NCBI RefSeq assembly: GCF_011927785.1
Contig: NZ_JAATJK010000001.1
Span: forward strand, 1,364,001 to 1,428,000
DNA from: Micromonospora profundi
GTDB lineage: Bacteria > Actinomycetota > Actinomycetes > Mycobacteriales > Micromonosporaceae
DNA: 64,000 bases
Direction: 5' to 3'
The notes under the pieces are model-generated. The model saw only the letters and a list, made by a program, of their open reading frames with translations, had not been told where the DNA came from and did no database searches. Shown piece after piece: positions 8,550-16,827 of the stretch. The translations under genes and the position numbers were made by a program. Numbering within the stretch: position 1 is the stretch's first letter; every line of letters starts with the position of its first letter.

Positions 8550-9637
8550 CCATGGATCCCGATCGTGTCGCCACCGCCCGGGCGCTGCTCAAGCACCTGG
8601 GCGTTACTGCCGCCGACCTCACCGACAGTAACCGGCCCGCCGTGCCGACAGTCGCCGAGTACCTTCCTGCTGTTGTCGCGGCGGCGAGCCCGGCCACCCG
8701 ACGCACCTACGGCAGCTCTTGGCGACGAATGGCCGCCGCCTACGGCGATCGGCGCATCGACGCAGTGCGGGCCAGCGACATCGAAGCCCTCATGCGACAG
8801 GCCGCCGCCAGCGCCCGCCCTCGCCGAAACTCGCGCCATGGTCGACACGCCGGCGAGCACCTCATCGCCGCAGCCCGCGCCTTCTACAACCGCGCCATCG
8901 CCGACGGATACCTGACCATCGTGGACAGCCCCGCCCACAAAGTCCCCAAACCCCGCCGACTGCCCAACACCCGCCGTGCCCTCACCCCCGACGAACTGTC
9001 CGATATCAACGCTGCGGCCCGCAGCGGCGGCAAAGACATCGTGCTCGACGCTCTACTGCTGCGCCTGCACACCGAAACGGCCTGCCGACGCGCCGGCGCC
9101 CTCGCGCTACGCCTGACCGACCTCGATACCGACCACGCTCTCATCCGGCTGCGCGAGAAGGGCGGCACGCAACGCTGGCAGCCCATCACACCGATGCTCG
9201 CCAGCCGACTGAACGACCACGCCCGAGCTCGCGGCGCCGTCGTCCCGACCGATGCGCTGCTGCGCTACCGCAACGGCCAACCCGCTACTTATCGGCGCTA
9301 CGACCTGATGTGGAAACGCATCGGCCGGCAGTTGCCGTGGGTCGCCGTCCAAGGCATCTCCATCCATTGGCTGCGCCACACCACCCTGACCTGGGTCGAA
9401 CGCCACTCCGGCTACGGTGTGGCCCGCGCCTACGCCGGACATACCGACAGCCGCGGACCCGCCACCACCACCTACATCAAGGCTGACCTGCACGCCGTCG
9501 CCGTCGCGCTGGCAGCCCTCACCGGTCAGCCACACCCGCTGGCTGTAGCTGAGAGCGAGCAGCGGTTCCCCGCCCAGGATGTGGAGGATAGGAGCGGCCG
9601 CATACCGCGGTGGAACCCGCCGCTAGACGGGTCGTGA
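8546..9637 (+). CDS. Tyrosine recombinase (site-specific integrase)
   Basis: A 363-residue integrase starting at the ATG that overlaps the preceding stop. An N-terminal SAM-like core-binding domain (about 35-130) is followed by the catalytic domain. Expected catalytic residues are visible: Arg near 181 (ETACRRAGAL), Lys near 205, HWLR (274-277), His 299 in AGHTDSRG, and the nucleophile Tyr near 310 in TTTYIKA. It sits immediately downstream of tRNA-Leu, the classic target of this family, and probably catalysed insertion of the 7.9-31.7 kb region. It appears intact. Confidence 0.93.
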   Translation: MTMDPDRVATARALLKHLGVTAADLTDSNRPAVPTVAEYLPAVVAAASPATRRTYGSSWRRMAAAYGDRRIDAVRASDIEALMRQAAASARPRRNSRHGRHAGEHLIAAARAFYNRAIADGYLTIVDSPAHKVPKPRRLPNTRRALTPDELSDINAAARSGGKDIVLDALLLRLHTETACRRAGALALRLTDLDTDHALIRLREKGGTQRWQPITPMLASRLNDHARARGAVVPTDALLRYRNGQPATYRRYDLMWKRIGRQLPWVAVQGISIHWLRHTTLTWVERHSGYGVARAYAGHTDSRGPATTTYIKADLHAVAVALAALTGQPHPLAVAESEQRFPAQDVEDRSGRIPRWNPPLDGS

Positions 9638-9959
9638 AGCGCCGACGGATGGGGGCCCGGTGCTCTGCGTCCGGCTCACGGCACAACCCCCCGTGGTATG
9701 CGATGACCGCCCGGGTCGCAGCAGCGGGGAAGTGTCGGGGGTGCTGGTTAGGCTGACGGTCACAAGAAGCCCCGCAGCTACTCGCGCACGGGGGCGACGG
9801 GCTACGGGGCCGTTCCTTGATTCGCACCCAGGAACATACCCGGTGAAGGTCCTCGGCGGCAGATGATGTCGCGACGGTCAAACTTGCTTACCCGCGCCTC
9901 CTTGTGCTGTGCCTGCGAGGTACCGCCACGGCCGGATTCCGGCCGAGAGGAGGACCGCG
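9638..9959 (+). other. Intergenic region before the CBASS-like cluster
   Basis: No convincing gene is visible on either strand; short open frames here lack coding character. The 3' end holds a strong ribosome binding site, GAGAGGAGGA (about 9945-9954), six bases before the ATG at 9960. The promoter of the cluster must lie in this stretch, but I could not identify clear -35/-10 boxes. Confidence 0.6.
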
Positions 9960-10961
9960 ATGTCGTTGGATGACCAGCTCGATGAGGGCCGTAAGACCCT
10001 TGAGGTCACGCTGGACGAACTGCGTGAGGCCCGCCGACGGCGAGGGTTGCTGGGTGCCGCGTTGCTCGACGCGTTTCCCGGGGCCCGCACCTACATCAAC
10101 GGGTCCGTCGCGCACGGCGACGCGAACACGCCGCTGACCGACGTCGACCTCGGCGTCGTGGTCGACGTGGCCGGGTACGGGCCGGACGCCGGGGGACCGT
10201 TGCCGCTGCTGGAGCAGGCCCGCGATGCGATCCGCGAGCATCTCAACGATGAGTTCGACAACCTGACGGTCACCGTCGAGGGTCAGAAGCGGTCCGTGCT
10301 GGTGCGGTTCGGCGCCCCGGTGACGGCGGGCGAGAGGGACTTCACCGCCGACGTGATCGTGGCGTTGGACCATCCCGATGAGGGGTTGTGGATCCCGAAC
10401 ACCACGATCAAGGTTGGGTGGGACCGGGCGCACCCGGAGAAGCACACCGAGTTGGTGCTGCAGGCCAACGAGGACACTGACAACGTGTTCGCCCGTACCG
10501 TGCGGCTGCTCAAGCACTGGCGTGCTCACCACGGCAAGCCGCTGTGCTCGTGGAACATCAAGGCATTGGCGCTCGGCTGCATCGCGGACAAGGAGCGGCC
10601 CCTGCTGCAGGCGCTGCAAGTTTTCTTCACGTATGCCGCCGACGAGATGGACGCCGGGCTCACCGACGACCCTGCGGACGTCGCGGGCACGATCAAGCTG
10701 CCGTCCGGGATGACGCGCGAGGGCGCGGCCTGGCGGCTCGGGTTGGCACGGGACAAGGTGGCCGTGGCCATCGACCACGAGCAGGCCGGCCGGAGCGCTC
10801 TCGCCCAGCACGCCTTGCACAGCGTGCTGCCGCACGTGGTCGCCGACAGCGACCAGCGCGCGCAGATGGCCGAGCAGGCGCTACTGACCACCGGCGCGTC
10901 GTCTGCCAGCCTTTTCGTCCCCCGGCCGGACACCCCGGCGCGGGCGTGGTCGCCCCGGTGA
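9960..10961 (+). CDS. CD-NTase-like nucleotidyltransferase (CBASS cyclase)
   Basis: A 333-residue protein starting at the ATG behind GAGAGGAGGA. The polymerase-beta superfamily core is clear: G48-S49 in INGSVAHGDANT, the metal pair D61/D63 in TDVDLGV, and a third acidic residue D131 in FTADVIVAL. The C-terminal two thirds are helical, as in CD-NTases and related nucleotidyltransferases. In CBASS such enzymes make cyclic oligonucleotides after phage sensing. The start of the E2-like gene overlaps its stop (GTGA), which supports this assignment over a tRNA-modifying or aminoglycoside nucleotidyltransferase. The nucleotide product cannot be predicted. Confidence 0.85.
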   Translation: MSLDDQLDEGRKTLEVTLDELREARRRRGLLGAALLDAFPGARTYINGSVAHGDANTPLTDVDLGVVVDVAGYGPDAGGPLPLLEQARDAIREHLNDEFDNLTVTVEGQKRSVLVRFGAPVTAGERDFTADVIVALDHPDEGLWIPNTTIKVGWDRAHPEKHTELVLQANEDTDNVFARTVRLLKHWRAHHGKPLCSWNIKALALGCIADKERPLLQALQVFFTYAADEMDAGLTDDPADVAGTIKLPSGMTREGAAWRLGLARDKVAVAIDHEQAGRSALAQHALHSVLPHVVADSDQRAQMAEQALLTTGASSASLFVPRPDTPARAWSPR

Positions 10962-11518
10962 CCGACTGGTATGGCCGGCGAGCGTCGTGGTGGGTCCCGC
11001 TGGAAGCTGCCGCCCAACGCCGACTGGGGCCCACCCTGTCGCACCAGCACATTCTCGACCCGGCTTGCTATACCGGCCAGTGCGAGATCCTCGCCTACCA
11101 CATCGCGGCGCTAGAGGTCGTCGGCGACCCAGAGCCGGTCGACGTGACGATTCGCTTCCACAAGTTGCCGCCGTACGACACGTACGGACTGCCTCCGCAG
11201 GACTATCCTCGGGTTTTTGCCAAGCGGGGCGCCACTTCCAAGCACCGCATGCCCGACGGGGCCTTGTGCATGTGGATGCCGCTGGACCCGCCGCAGCGGC
11301 GGTGGACCCACGACAAGGGGCTGCTCGAACTCATCGAGCTGACCCGCCAGCACCTGTTCCTCGAGAACTACTGGCGACAGAACGACGGAGTGTGGCTGCT
11401 CGAGGACGCACCCCACGGACTTCCTCGAACCCAGGGAGGTGACAGCACATGGTCGACGCCCAAGCCGCGCAGAGCGGCTGGACGGCCGCGCAGACGGCGG
11501 TCGTCGTCGTCGCCGTGA
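10958..11518 (+). CDS. E2-like (ubiquitin-conjugating fold) protein of short type II CBASS
   Basis: GTG at 10958 overlaps the cyclase stop, giving 186 residues. The diagnostic block is HRMPDGALCMW (about 96-106), which matches the H-x-x-PDG-x-LC pattern of prokaryotic E2 proteins; the candidate catalytic residue is C104. It is followed by ENYWRQNDGVW (136-146) and a His near 153, the usual C-terminal pattern. No E1 or JAB domain gene is present, so this resembles the E2-only short type II arrangement, in which the E2 acts on the cyclase. The last 23 codons overlap the next gene and are low-complexity, so the functional end may be near residue 160. Confidence 0.8.
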   Translation: MTDWYGRRASWWVPLEAAAQRRLGPTLSHQHILDPACYTGQCEILAYHIAALEVVGDPEPVDVTIRFHKLPPYDTYGLPPQDYPRVFAKRGATSKHRMPDGALCMWMPLDPPQRRWTHDKGLLELIELTRQHLFLENYWRQNDGVWLLEDAPHGLPRTQGGDSTWSTPKPRRAAGRPRRRRSSSSP

Positions 11519-12045
11519 TCGCGATCCTCGGCGGCGTCGTCTCCGCCTCGGTCACCTACACGCTGAACCAGCGCGCGACCCGCCGGGAGCGGCAGGCCAA
11601 GACGTTCGCCGAGGCCCTCAACGCGGTCGAGGACTACGCCGAGATGCCGTACCGGATCCGCCGCCGCCGTGACACTCCCGAAGCCCGCTACGACCTCACC
11701 GACGAGGTCAGCAAGATCCAGTCCCGGCTTGCCTACCACCAGGCCCTCCTGCAGATCGAGGCACCCGAGGTCGCCGCCAGCTACGCCGCACTCGTCCGCG
11801 CCACCAAGATCCAAGCCGGCGGGCAGATGCGGCAAGCATGGCAGCAGCCCGTCCTCACCACCGACGCCGACATGAACCTGCAGGTCCGCTACCCCCGAAA
11901 CCAGGTCGATGCCGCCCGCGGAACCTGCATCTCGAGCATGCGCAACGCCCTCCGACGACACCGGGCCCGCCACGCACCCACTCTCCCCACCGCCAACAGC
12001 GACCAACCCCAGATCCCCCGCGTGGCCGGCGAAGGCGATCACTAA
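11449..12045 (+). CDS. Single-pass membrane protein, candidate CBASS effector
   Basis: ATG at 11449 follows GGGAGGTGACAGCAC, a good ribosome binding site, and gives 198 residues. One strong transmembrane helix lies at about residues 15-37. The remaining 160 residues are soluble, helical and basic, including RRRR near 71-74. The gene occupies the position of the effector in CBASS operons (after cyclase and E2) and overlaps the E2 frame by 70 nt. I see no SAVED, phospholipase, nuclease, TIR or NUDIX motif. It could be a membrane-acting effector of a type I do not recognise. An unrelated membrane protein is the alternative. Confidence 0.7.
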   Translation: MVDAQAAQSGWTAAQTAVVVVAVIAILGGVVSASVTYTLNQRATRRERQAKTFAEALNAVEDYAEMPYRIRRRRDTPEARYDLTDEVSKIQSRLAYHQALLQIEAPEVAASYAALVRATKIQAGGQMRQAWQQPVLTTDADMNLQVRYPRNQVDAARGTCISSMRNALRRHRARHAPTLPTANSDQPQIPRVAGEGDH

Positions 12046-12471
12046 TAGGCGCGTCGAGGGCGCGCATTCGGCTTGTCCGCCGTAGCTGTGCAAGGCGACG
12101 ATCGGTGCTTTCTTGGCAAGGTGACTTACGGGGGTATACGTGGGAGCGCTAGACGGTGTGGACCCGACCGACGCTTCGTGATGAGGGGATGGGCCGACGG
12201 TCTGCGCGAACTCGCGCCGGGCGCGCCGCCTACCTTCGAGTTCCAGGGATGATCTACCCGGGATGGTGCCCGCGGACGGAGACGGCTTGCTCGCCGCGGG
12301 CGGTCAGGGCCTGTCGTGCGACAGCAGTCTGTTGTCGACAACGGCGACCTCGCCGCGTTCCGAAAAGATTTTCCGAACATGACCCGACGGCTCGGCCCGT
12401 CACCAATCTCATCTGAGCTGGCCTTCACCGGGCACTGCTGGAGATCAACATGATGGTGGCATCCTCGGTGC
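12046..12471. other. Intergenic stretch downstream of the CBASS-like cluster
   Basis: No intact gene is supported. On the minus strand near 12300-12380 a short frame (SERGEVAVVDNR) looks like the end of a dioxygenase-type protein, but it is too short and degraded to call. No clear terminator hairpin is seen after 12045. Confidence 0.4.
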
Positions 12472-12808
12472 ATGGGATTTTGGGACATCAATGATTCGAT
12501 CGGGTCGATACTTGCCGGCGCGGCGGGTCTCGCCGCAGTGGTCGTGTCGGGGGTGGCGGCTTTGCGTGCCCGTGATCGGGCTCGGGCGGAGGCGGAGGAG
12601 ACACAGCGGCAGGTTGCCCGGCTTGTGACCGCAGACATCGTCTCTGAGCCGAATGTGCACTGGGACAACGACCATCTGCCACGCCCTGCCAACGCCCCGC
12701 CTCGCGAGTATGACCAGGTGATCGTTCAGGTGGACAACCACAGCGGCGAGCCAATCTCATCCGTGATGGTCTTTCTTCCAGAAGGTCACGTCCGCGCTGG
12801 TGGTGTAG

Positions 12809-14143
12809 GAGACGGCCATCGCGGGATCCGGTTTGATGTTAGGCGGCGATTGGGCTGGGATCGGTCTGGTCGGTGTCGTGTTGGTCTGGCTCGACGATGA
12901 CGAGGCGGGCTTTGGCGAGGAGTTCCAGGCCCATGTAGCGGCGTCCTTCGGTCCATTCGTCGGTTTGTTCGGCGAGGACGGCGCCGACGAGGCGGATGAT
13001 CGCCGCCCGGTTTGGGAAGATCCCGACGACGTCGGTGCGCCGGCGGATCTCCTTGTTCAGCCGTTCCTGCGGATTGTTCGACCAGATTTGGCGCCAGATC
13101 TCGCGAGGGAAGCCGGTGAACGCGAGGAGGTCGTCGCGGGCGTGGTCGAGGTGTTCGGCGGCGGCGGGGAACTTCGCCTCGATCGTGGCGACGACCCGGT
13201 CGAACTGGGCTCGGGCAGCGTCGGCGTCGGGCTGGTCGAAGATCGTCCGAACAAGGGTGGCGATCCATGGCTGGGCCGACTTCGGAACCTTCGTGAGCAG
13301 GTTGCGCAGGTAGTGGGTGCGGCAGCGTTGCCAGGCGGCGCCGGGCAGGGCGGCGCCGATCGCGCCAACAAGACCGCGGTGGGCGTCGGAGATGACCAGC
13401 TGAACGCCGGACAGGCCGCGGGCGGTCAACGACCGTAGGAACGCCAACCAGCCGGCGCCGTCCTCATCCGAGGCGACATCCACGCCGAGGACTTCGCGTT
13501 GACCGTCGGCGTTGACTCCGACCGCGACAAGCGCGTGGACGTTGACCGTCCGTCCGTGTTCGCGGACCTTCATCGTCAACGCGTCCATCCACACGAACGG
13601 GTAATGCGCGGCGTCCAGCGGCCGGTTACGAAACGCCTCGACCTGGGCGTCGAGGTGCGTGGCCATCTCCGACACCTGCGACTTCGACAACTGTTTGACG
13701 CCGAGTTGCTCCACCAGCTTCTCCACCCGGCGGGTCGACACCCCGAGCAGGTAACTCGTGGCCACCACGGAGACCAACGCCTGTTCGGCCCGACGGCGGT
13801 GCGTCAGCAACCAGTCCGGAAAGTAGCTGCCTTGCCGCAGCTTCGGGATGGCCAGGTCGATCGTGCCGGCCCTGGTGTCCCACTCTCTCGGCCGATAACC
13901 GTTGCGGGAGTTGACCCGCTCGTCGCTGCGCTGCCCATAGCCGGCGCCGCAGATCGCGTCCGCTTCCGCGGACATCACCGCCTGCACGAACGTCTTGATC
14001 ATCGCCTGCAACACGTCCGGCGACGCGCCCTCGATCTGCTCGCGCAGCAGGTCAACAGGGTTCACACTCTCAGATGCGGCCATCGCGTTCTCTCTTCCTT
14101 CTCTGACTTGGTCGTCTTGAAGGATCGACGCGATGGCCGTCTC
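12809..14143 (-). mobile_element. IS256-family insertion sequence
   Basis: The terminal inverted repeat GAGACGGCCATCGCG is at 12809-12823 and its complement at 14129-14143. One full-length transposase lies between. The flanking bases do not show a convincing target duplication, so the ends may have been rearranged or the element is older. It interrupts the membrane-protein gene downstream of the CBASS-like cluster. Confidence 0.85.
12839..14083 (-). CDS. IS256-family transposase
   Basis: A 414-residue mutator-type transposase of normal length. The DDE residues are visible in VWMDALTMKV (first Asp), VISDAHRGL (second Asp) and NPQERLNKEIRRRTDVVG (Glu). The conserved ISDAHRGL and CRTHYLRNLL blocks confirm the family. 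The start is ATG at 14083. It appears intact and fills the inverted repeats of its element. Confidence 0.95.
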   Translation of the reverse strand: MAASESVNPVDLLREQIEGASPDVLQAMIKTFVQAVMSAEADAICGAGYGQRSDERVNSRNGYRPREWDTRAGTIDLAIPKLRQGSYFPDWLLTHRRRAEQALVSVVATSYLLGVSTRRVEKLVEQLGVKQLSKSQVSEMATHLDAQVEAFRNRPLDAAHYPFVWMDALTMKVREHGRTVNVHALVAVGVNADGQREVLGVDVASDEDGAGWLAFLRSLTARGLSGVQLVISDAHRGLVGAIGAALPGAAWQRCRTHYLRNLLTKVPKSAQPWIATLVRTIFDQPDADAARAQFDRVVATIEAKFPAAAEHLDHARDDLLAFTGFPREIWRQIWSNNPQERLNKEIRRRTDVVGIFPNRAAIIRLVGAVLAEQTDEWTEGRRYMGLELLAKARLVIVEPDQHDTDQTDPSPIAA

Positions 14144-14529
14144 TCATCTACGCAACACGCCCATCACGGGCAAGTCGTACACCACTTCCCTGGACGCAAC
14201 CTTCCAGAACGAGGATTGCCCCTGCATTTCGGGACGATCGGACCCGGCAAGTCGAAGCGCAACGGCTGGCTTGATGCCCCAGAGCTTTGGCACGTGATGC
14301 ACATCGGCCCTGGTTGTCCTGGTCACCCCTGCCACCTCGACCTTGAGTTCGTGTTTACCGATACCGCAGGGCTCGCTGGCGCCGCAACGGTGAGCAGGAG
14401 CCGGTCCGGCTCCTGCCGAGCGATGACGTCGTGGAGGACTGGAAGCGGCGGCAAGAGGTTATTGAGGAGGAGCGCCGGTTGGCCAACGAGCGGTTGGATG
14501 CGGACTGGGATGCGACAGGCAGCCTTTAG

Positions 14530-14984
14530 CTCCGCTGTTGCAGGGATTGAGAGGCTGCCCGTCCTGGGCCGGGAGGCTTAAGGTTCTGACGTCACCCCAT
14601 TCTTTGATCAATGAATCGACCGTATCGGACGGCGGTGCTGGGACACCCCCTTGATCGCGAGGGATCACCGTGACCGGTTGCATCCACAGGAGAATTTCTC
14701 GCGGCGACTCGCCGGCGCCGGGGCACTGATGTCGGTGTTCGGCTTCGAGCAAGCCCTGTTCCCTCCGCTGCTACTCGCGGCCAGCCTGGTCGAGGCACCG
14801 AGCGGTTAGTCGATGGACGGTCTGCTCAGAAGGCTTGTCTCTCCTCCCGGCTGACACCGCCCAGTCATCGCCCGCCTCACCGTGCGTCGGGTTCCGTCGG
14901 TCAGCGGGGCCCGAGCGGCCGTGGTTTGCGGAGTGGACAAGGCCACGCTTGGGAGGACTTTCTACGGGGCGTCCCTATCCGTTA
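14530..14984. other. Stretch without a supported gene
   Basis: Between the broken membrane-protein gene and the IS5-type element I see no frame with convincing protein character on either strand. The sequence is slightly less GC-rich than its surroundings (for example CATTCTTTGATCAATGAATC near 14600), consistent with non-coding or decayed DNA. Confidence 0.4.
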
Positions 14985-15922
14985 GAGCGCGTTTGGTTTG
15001 TGAGTCGGTCGGGTGTGTCGCACAGTGGGTCCGGTCGATGGATGGAACTCGGTCGGTAGACAGGTATGGATCGAGTGCGGCGGTACCCGTCTGACCTGAC
15101 CGACGCGGAGTGGGAGATCATCGAGCCGATGCTGCCCTCCCCGCAGTGGATGGGCAGACCAGAGAAGCATTCCCGCCGGGCCGTCATCGACGCCATCTTG
15201 TACGTGGTGCGCACCGGTTGCGCGTGGCGGTACCTGCCGGTCGACTTCCCGCCGTGGCAGACCGTGTACGCGTACTTCACCCGGCTGAACAGCCGCGGCG
15301 CGACCGAGCGGATCCTGACCGAACTACGTGAACAGATCCGGGTGGCTCACGGCCGTGACCCGGAGCCGACGGCGGGGGTCATCGATTCGCAGAGCGTGAA
15401 GGGCGCCGACACCGTGCCCCGCGCTACCCGCGGCTACGACGCCGGGAAGAAGATCAACGGCCGGAAGCGGTTCATCGTCACCGACACCCTCGGTCTGCTG
15501 GTCACCGTCTGGGTCCTGGCCGCGTCCTGGCAGGACCGCGACGGCGCCAAAGGCGCCCTGCTCGCCACCTACGCAGCCACGCCGATCCGGCATGTCTTCG
15601 CCGACTCCGGTTTCGCCGGTCGCCTCGTCGACTGGGCCCGCGACCTGCTGCGCACCACCGTCGAGATCGTCCGCAAACCCGCCGACCAGAAAGGCTTCGT
15701 CGTACACCCGCGCCGCTGGGTCGTGGAGCGGACCCTGGCCTGGATCACCGCGCACCGCCGCCTGGCCCGCGACTACGAAACCCACCGCACAACGTCAGAG
15801 GCCATGATCCGATGGGCCGCCCTCGGTGGCATGCTCCGCCGCCTCACCCGAGGCGAACCCGCCACCCGCCAACAACGGCTCACCTTCAACACACCCGACT
15901 GACAGCAATGTGAAACGCGCTC
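14985..15922 (+). mobile_element. IS5-family insertion sequence with TTA target duplication
   Basis: Inverted ends GAGCGCGTTT (14985-14994) and AAACGCGCTC (15913-15922) bound a 938-bp element. The trinucleotide TTA is present on both sides (14982-14984 and 15923-15925), the expected short target duplication for some IS5 subgroups. It carries one intact transposase and lies 14 nt upstream of the DUF1883 start, so it may affect that gene's expression. Confidence 0.9.
15066..15902 (+). CDS. IS5-family transposase
   Basis: A 278-residue transposase. The N-terminal YPSDLTDAEWEIIEPMLP and GCAWRYLPVDFPPW blocks are typical of IS5-type enzymes. DDE residues can be placed in VIDSQSVKGAD (Asp), FADSGFAG (Asp) and WVVERTLAW (Glu), with the Y-R/K pattern of the C-terminal catalytic block after it. 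It is intact and lies between well-defined element ends, so the copy may be recent. Confidence 0.95.
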   Translation: MDRVRRYPSDLTDAEWEIIEPMLPSPQWMGRPEKHSRRAVIDAILYVVRTGCAWRYLPVDFPPWQTVYAYFTRLNSRGATERILTELREQIRVAHGRDPEPTAGVIDSQSVKGADTVPRATRGYDAGKKINGRKRFIVTDTLGLLVTVWVLAASWQDRDGAKGALLATYAATPIRHVFADSGFAGRLVDWARDLLRTTVEIVRKPADQKGFVVHPRRWVVERTLAWITAHRRLARDYETHRTTSEAMIRWAALGGMLRRLTRGEPATRQQRLTFNTPD

Positions 15923-15935
15923 TTACACAGGGTGT

Positions 15936-16199
15936 GTGAATCACCTCTACTGGGACCTTGGTGAGTGCGCCACCGGCGCGTTGTTCGAGATCGGGCTGCG
16001 CGGCTCGACCGCCAGGGTCTGCCTCATGGACGACGACGAGTACCAGGCGTACGTCGACGGCGACGAGTACGAGTTCTTCGGCGGCTTCTACGACCTCACT
16101 CCCGTGGTCCTAGAAGTGCCCTGCGACGACCACTGGTGGCTCATCGTCGACAGCAACCCTGACCGCATCCGAATCACGGTCAACCAGGTCTTCAACTGA
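15936..16199 (+). CDS. DUF1883 domain protein
   Basis: GTG at 15936 gives 87 residues that form one DUF1883 domain from end to end. It opens with NHLYWDLGECATGALFEI, contains VCLMDDDEYQAY and the FFGGFYDLTPVVLEVP segment, and ends with HWWLIVDSN. DUF1883 is a small beta-rich domain that also occurs fused to TIR domains in bacterial proteins; no TIR domain is present here. The start lies just outside the IS5 element, so its native promoter may have been displaced. The role is unknown; a defence link is suggested by family and context only. Confidence 0.75.
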   Translation: MNHLYWDLGECATGALFEIGLRGSTARVCLMDDDEYQAYVDGDEYEFFGGFYDLTPVVLEVPCDDHWWLIVDSNPDRIRITVNQVFN

Positions 16200-16379
16200 C
16201 CGCTGGAGGACACGTACGAGCAGTGGTGTTGTCGCACCGCTCCGCCGTGCTCGACGTACACGCGTTTCCATAATCATCGGTGAGAGGTCCGCGTGGGCGA
16301 GACCCGCATGGCCACCAACAGCGGCCCGGTTGTAAGCGGCAAGGTTCGACGGCAGCGATGAGAGGGCCTTCGCGGCGAT

Positions 16380-16575
16380 CCATCCCGAGGCTCGCCGCAT
16401 CGATGCCAACTTGCCCGACATCGGCTGCGACCTGACCTGGTCAGCGGTGCACAGCACTCGGCCGCGTGTGGCGTTGCGGTGTCCGTAGTGCGGGCATGGG
16501 TTCATGCCAGGGTGTCCGCCCGCAGGCTGCGGTACTTCGCCCATGACCCTGCACGCCCGCCGACTGCGAGGGAGC
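16380..16575 (+). pseudogene. CoiA-like zinc-ribbon protein remnant
   Basis: Translation on the plus strand gives IDANLPDIGCDLTWSAVH, then ALRCP, an in-frame TAG at 16486-16488, and CGHG. After a one-base frame change it continues VSARRLRYFAHDPARPP. The CP-CGHG zinc ribbon followed by RYFAHDP is the hallmark of CoiA-like or related actinobacterial nuclease-associated proteins. A stop, a frameshift and absence of the remainder show it is dead. Confidence 0.6.
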
Positions 16576-16592
16576 GCCGGGGCCGCGACTCC

Positions 16593-16827
16593 GTCCCGAC
16601 CGGCAGCGCGCACGATTCTCGTCTGCGTTCGGGGTAACTCCTGCTGGGGTAAGAGCAGCTTCGCTTCTGAGTTGTGGCGCCGGCACGGCCGAGGCTGTCG
16701 GTTGGTCGAGCAGGACTACCTGCGTCCCATCGTGCTGCGGGATCGGACAAGCCCGCCTGCACAGCATCGACTCGGCCGGGCATCGACCAGGTCGTCGTTC
16801 AAGCGCAAAAATGACGATGAGACCTAG
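16593..16827 (+). pseudogene. P-loop kinase/ATPase N-terminal remnant
   Basis: The frame encodes ARTILVCVRGNSCWGKSSFA, a P-loop of the form GxxxxGKS, then GCRLVEQDYLRPIVLRD, the pattern of small zeta-toxin or gluconate-kinase-like P-loop proteins. Only about 45 homologous residues remain, after which the frame is unrelated and stops. A normal protein would be about 180-200 residues. Non-functional. Confidence 0.55.

Larger units (their letters stand above)
12472..14529 (+). pseudogene. Membrane-protein gene split by an IS256-type element
   Basis: The 5' part (12472-12808) encodes a start, one transmembrane helix (about residues 10-30) and a soluble region ending in VMVFLPEGHV. It is cut by the insertion sequence at 12809-14143. 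The 3' part (about 14150-14529) reads HLDLEFVFTDTAGL, then needs a one-base frame change near 14373 to continue RWRRNGEQEPVRLLPSDD to a TAG at 14527. The layout, one helix plus a soluble domain, resembles the candidate effector upstream. The gene is therefore both interrupted and frameshifted. Original function unknown. Confidence 0.6.

Noticed and set aside
9660..9866. Short frame between integrase and cyclase
   Set aside because: No ribosome binding site, no family and no coding character.
12126..12692. Minus-strand frame with short peptide-like start, considered as a RiPP precursor
   Set aside because: No leader motif, no modifying enzymes nearby, and the composition fits a shadow frame or decayed gene.
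15936..16199. DUF1883 protein as part of a TIR-type defence protein
   Set aside because: No TIR domain is fused or adjacent; only the family association suggests defence.
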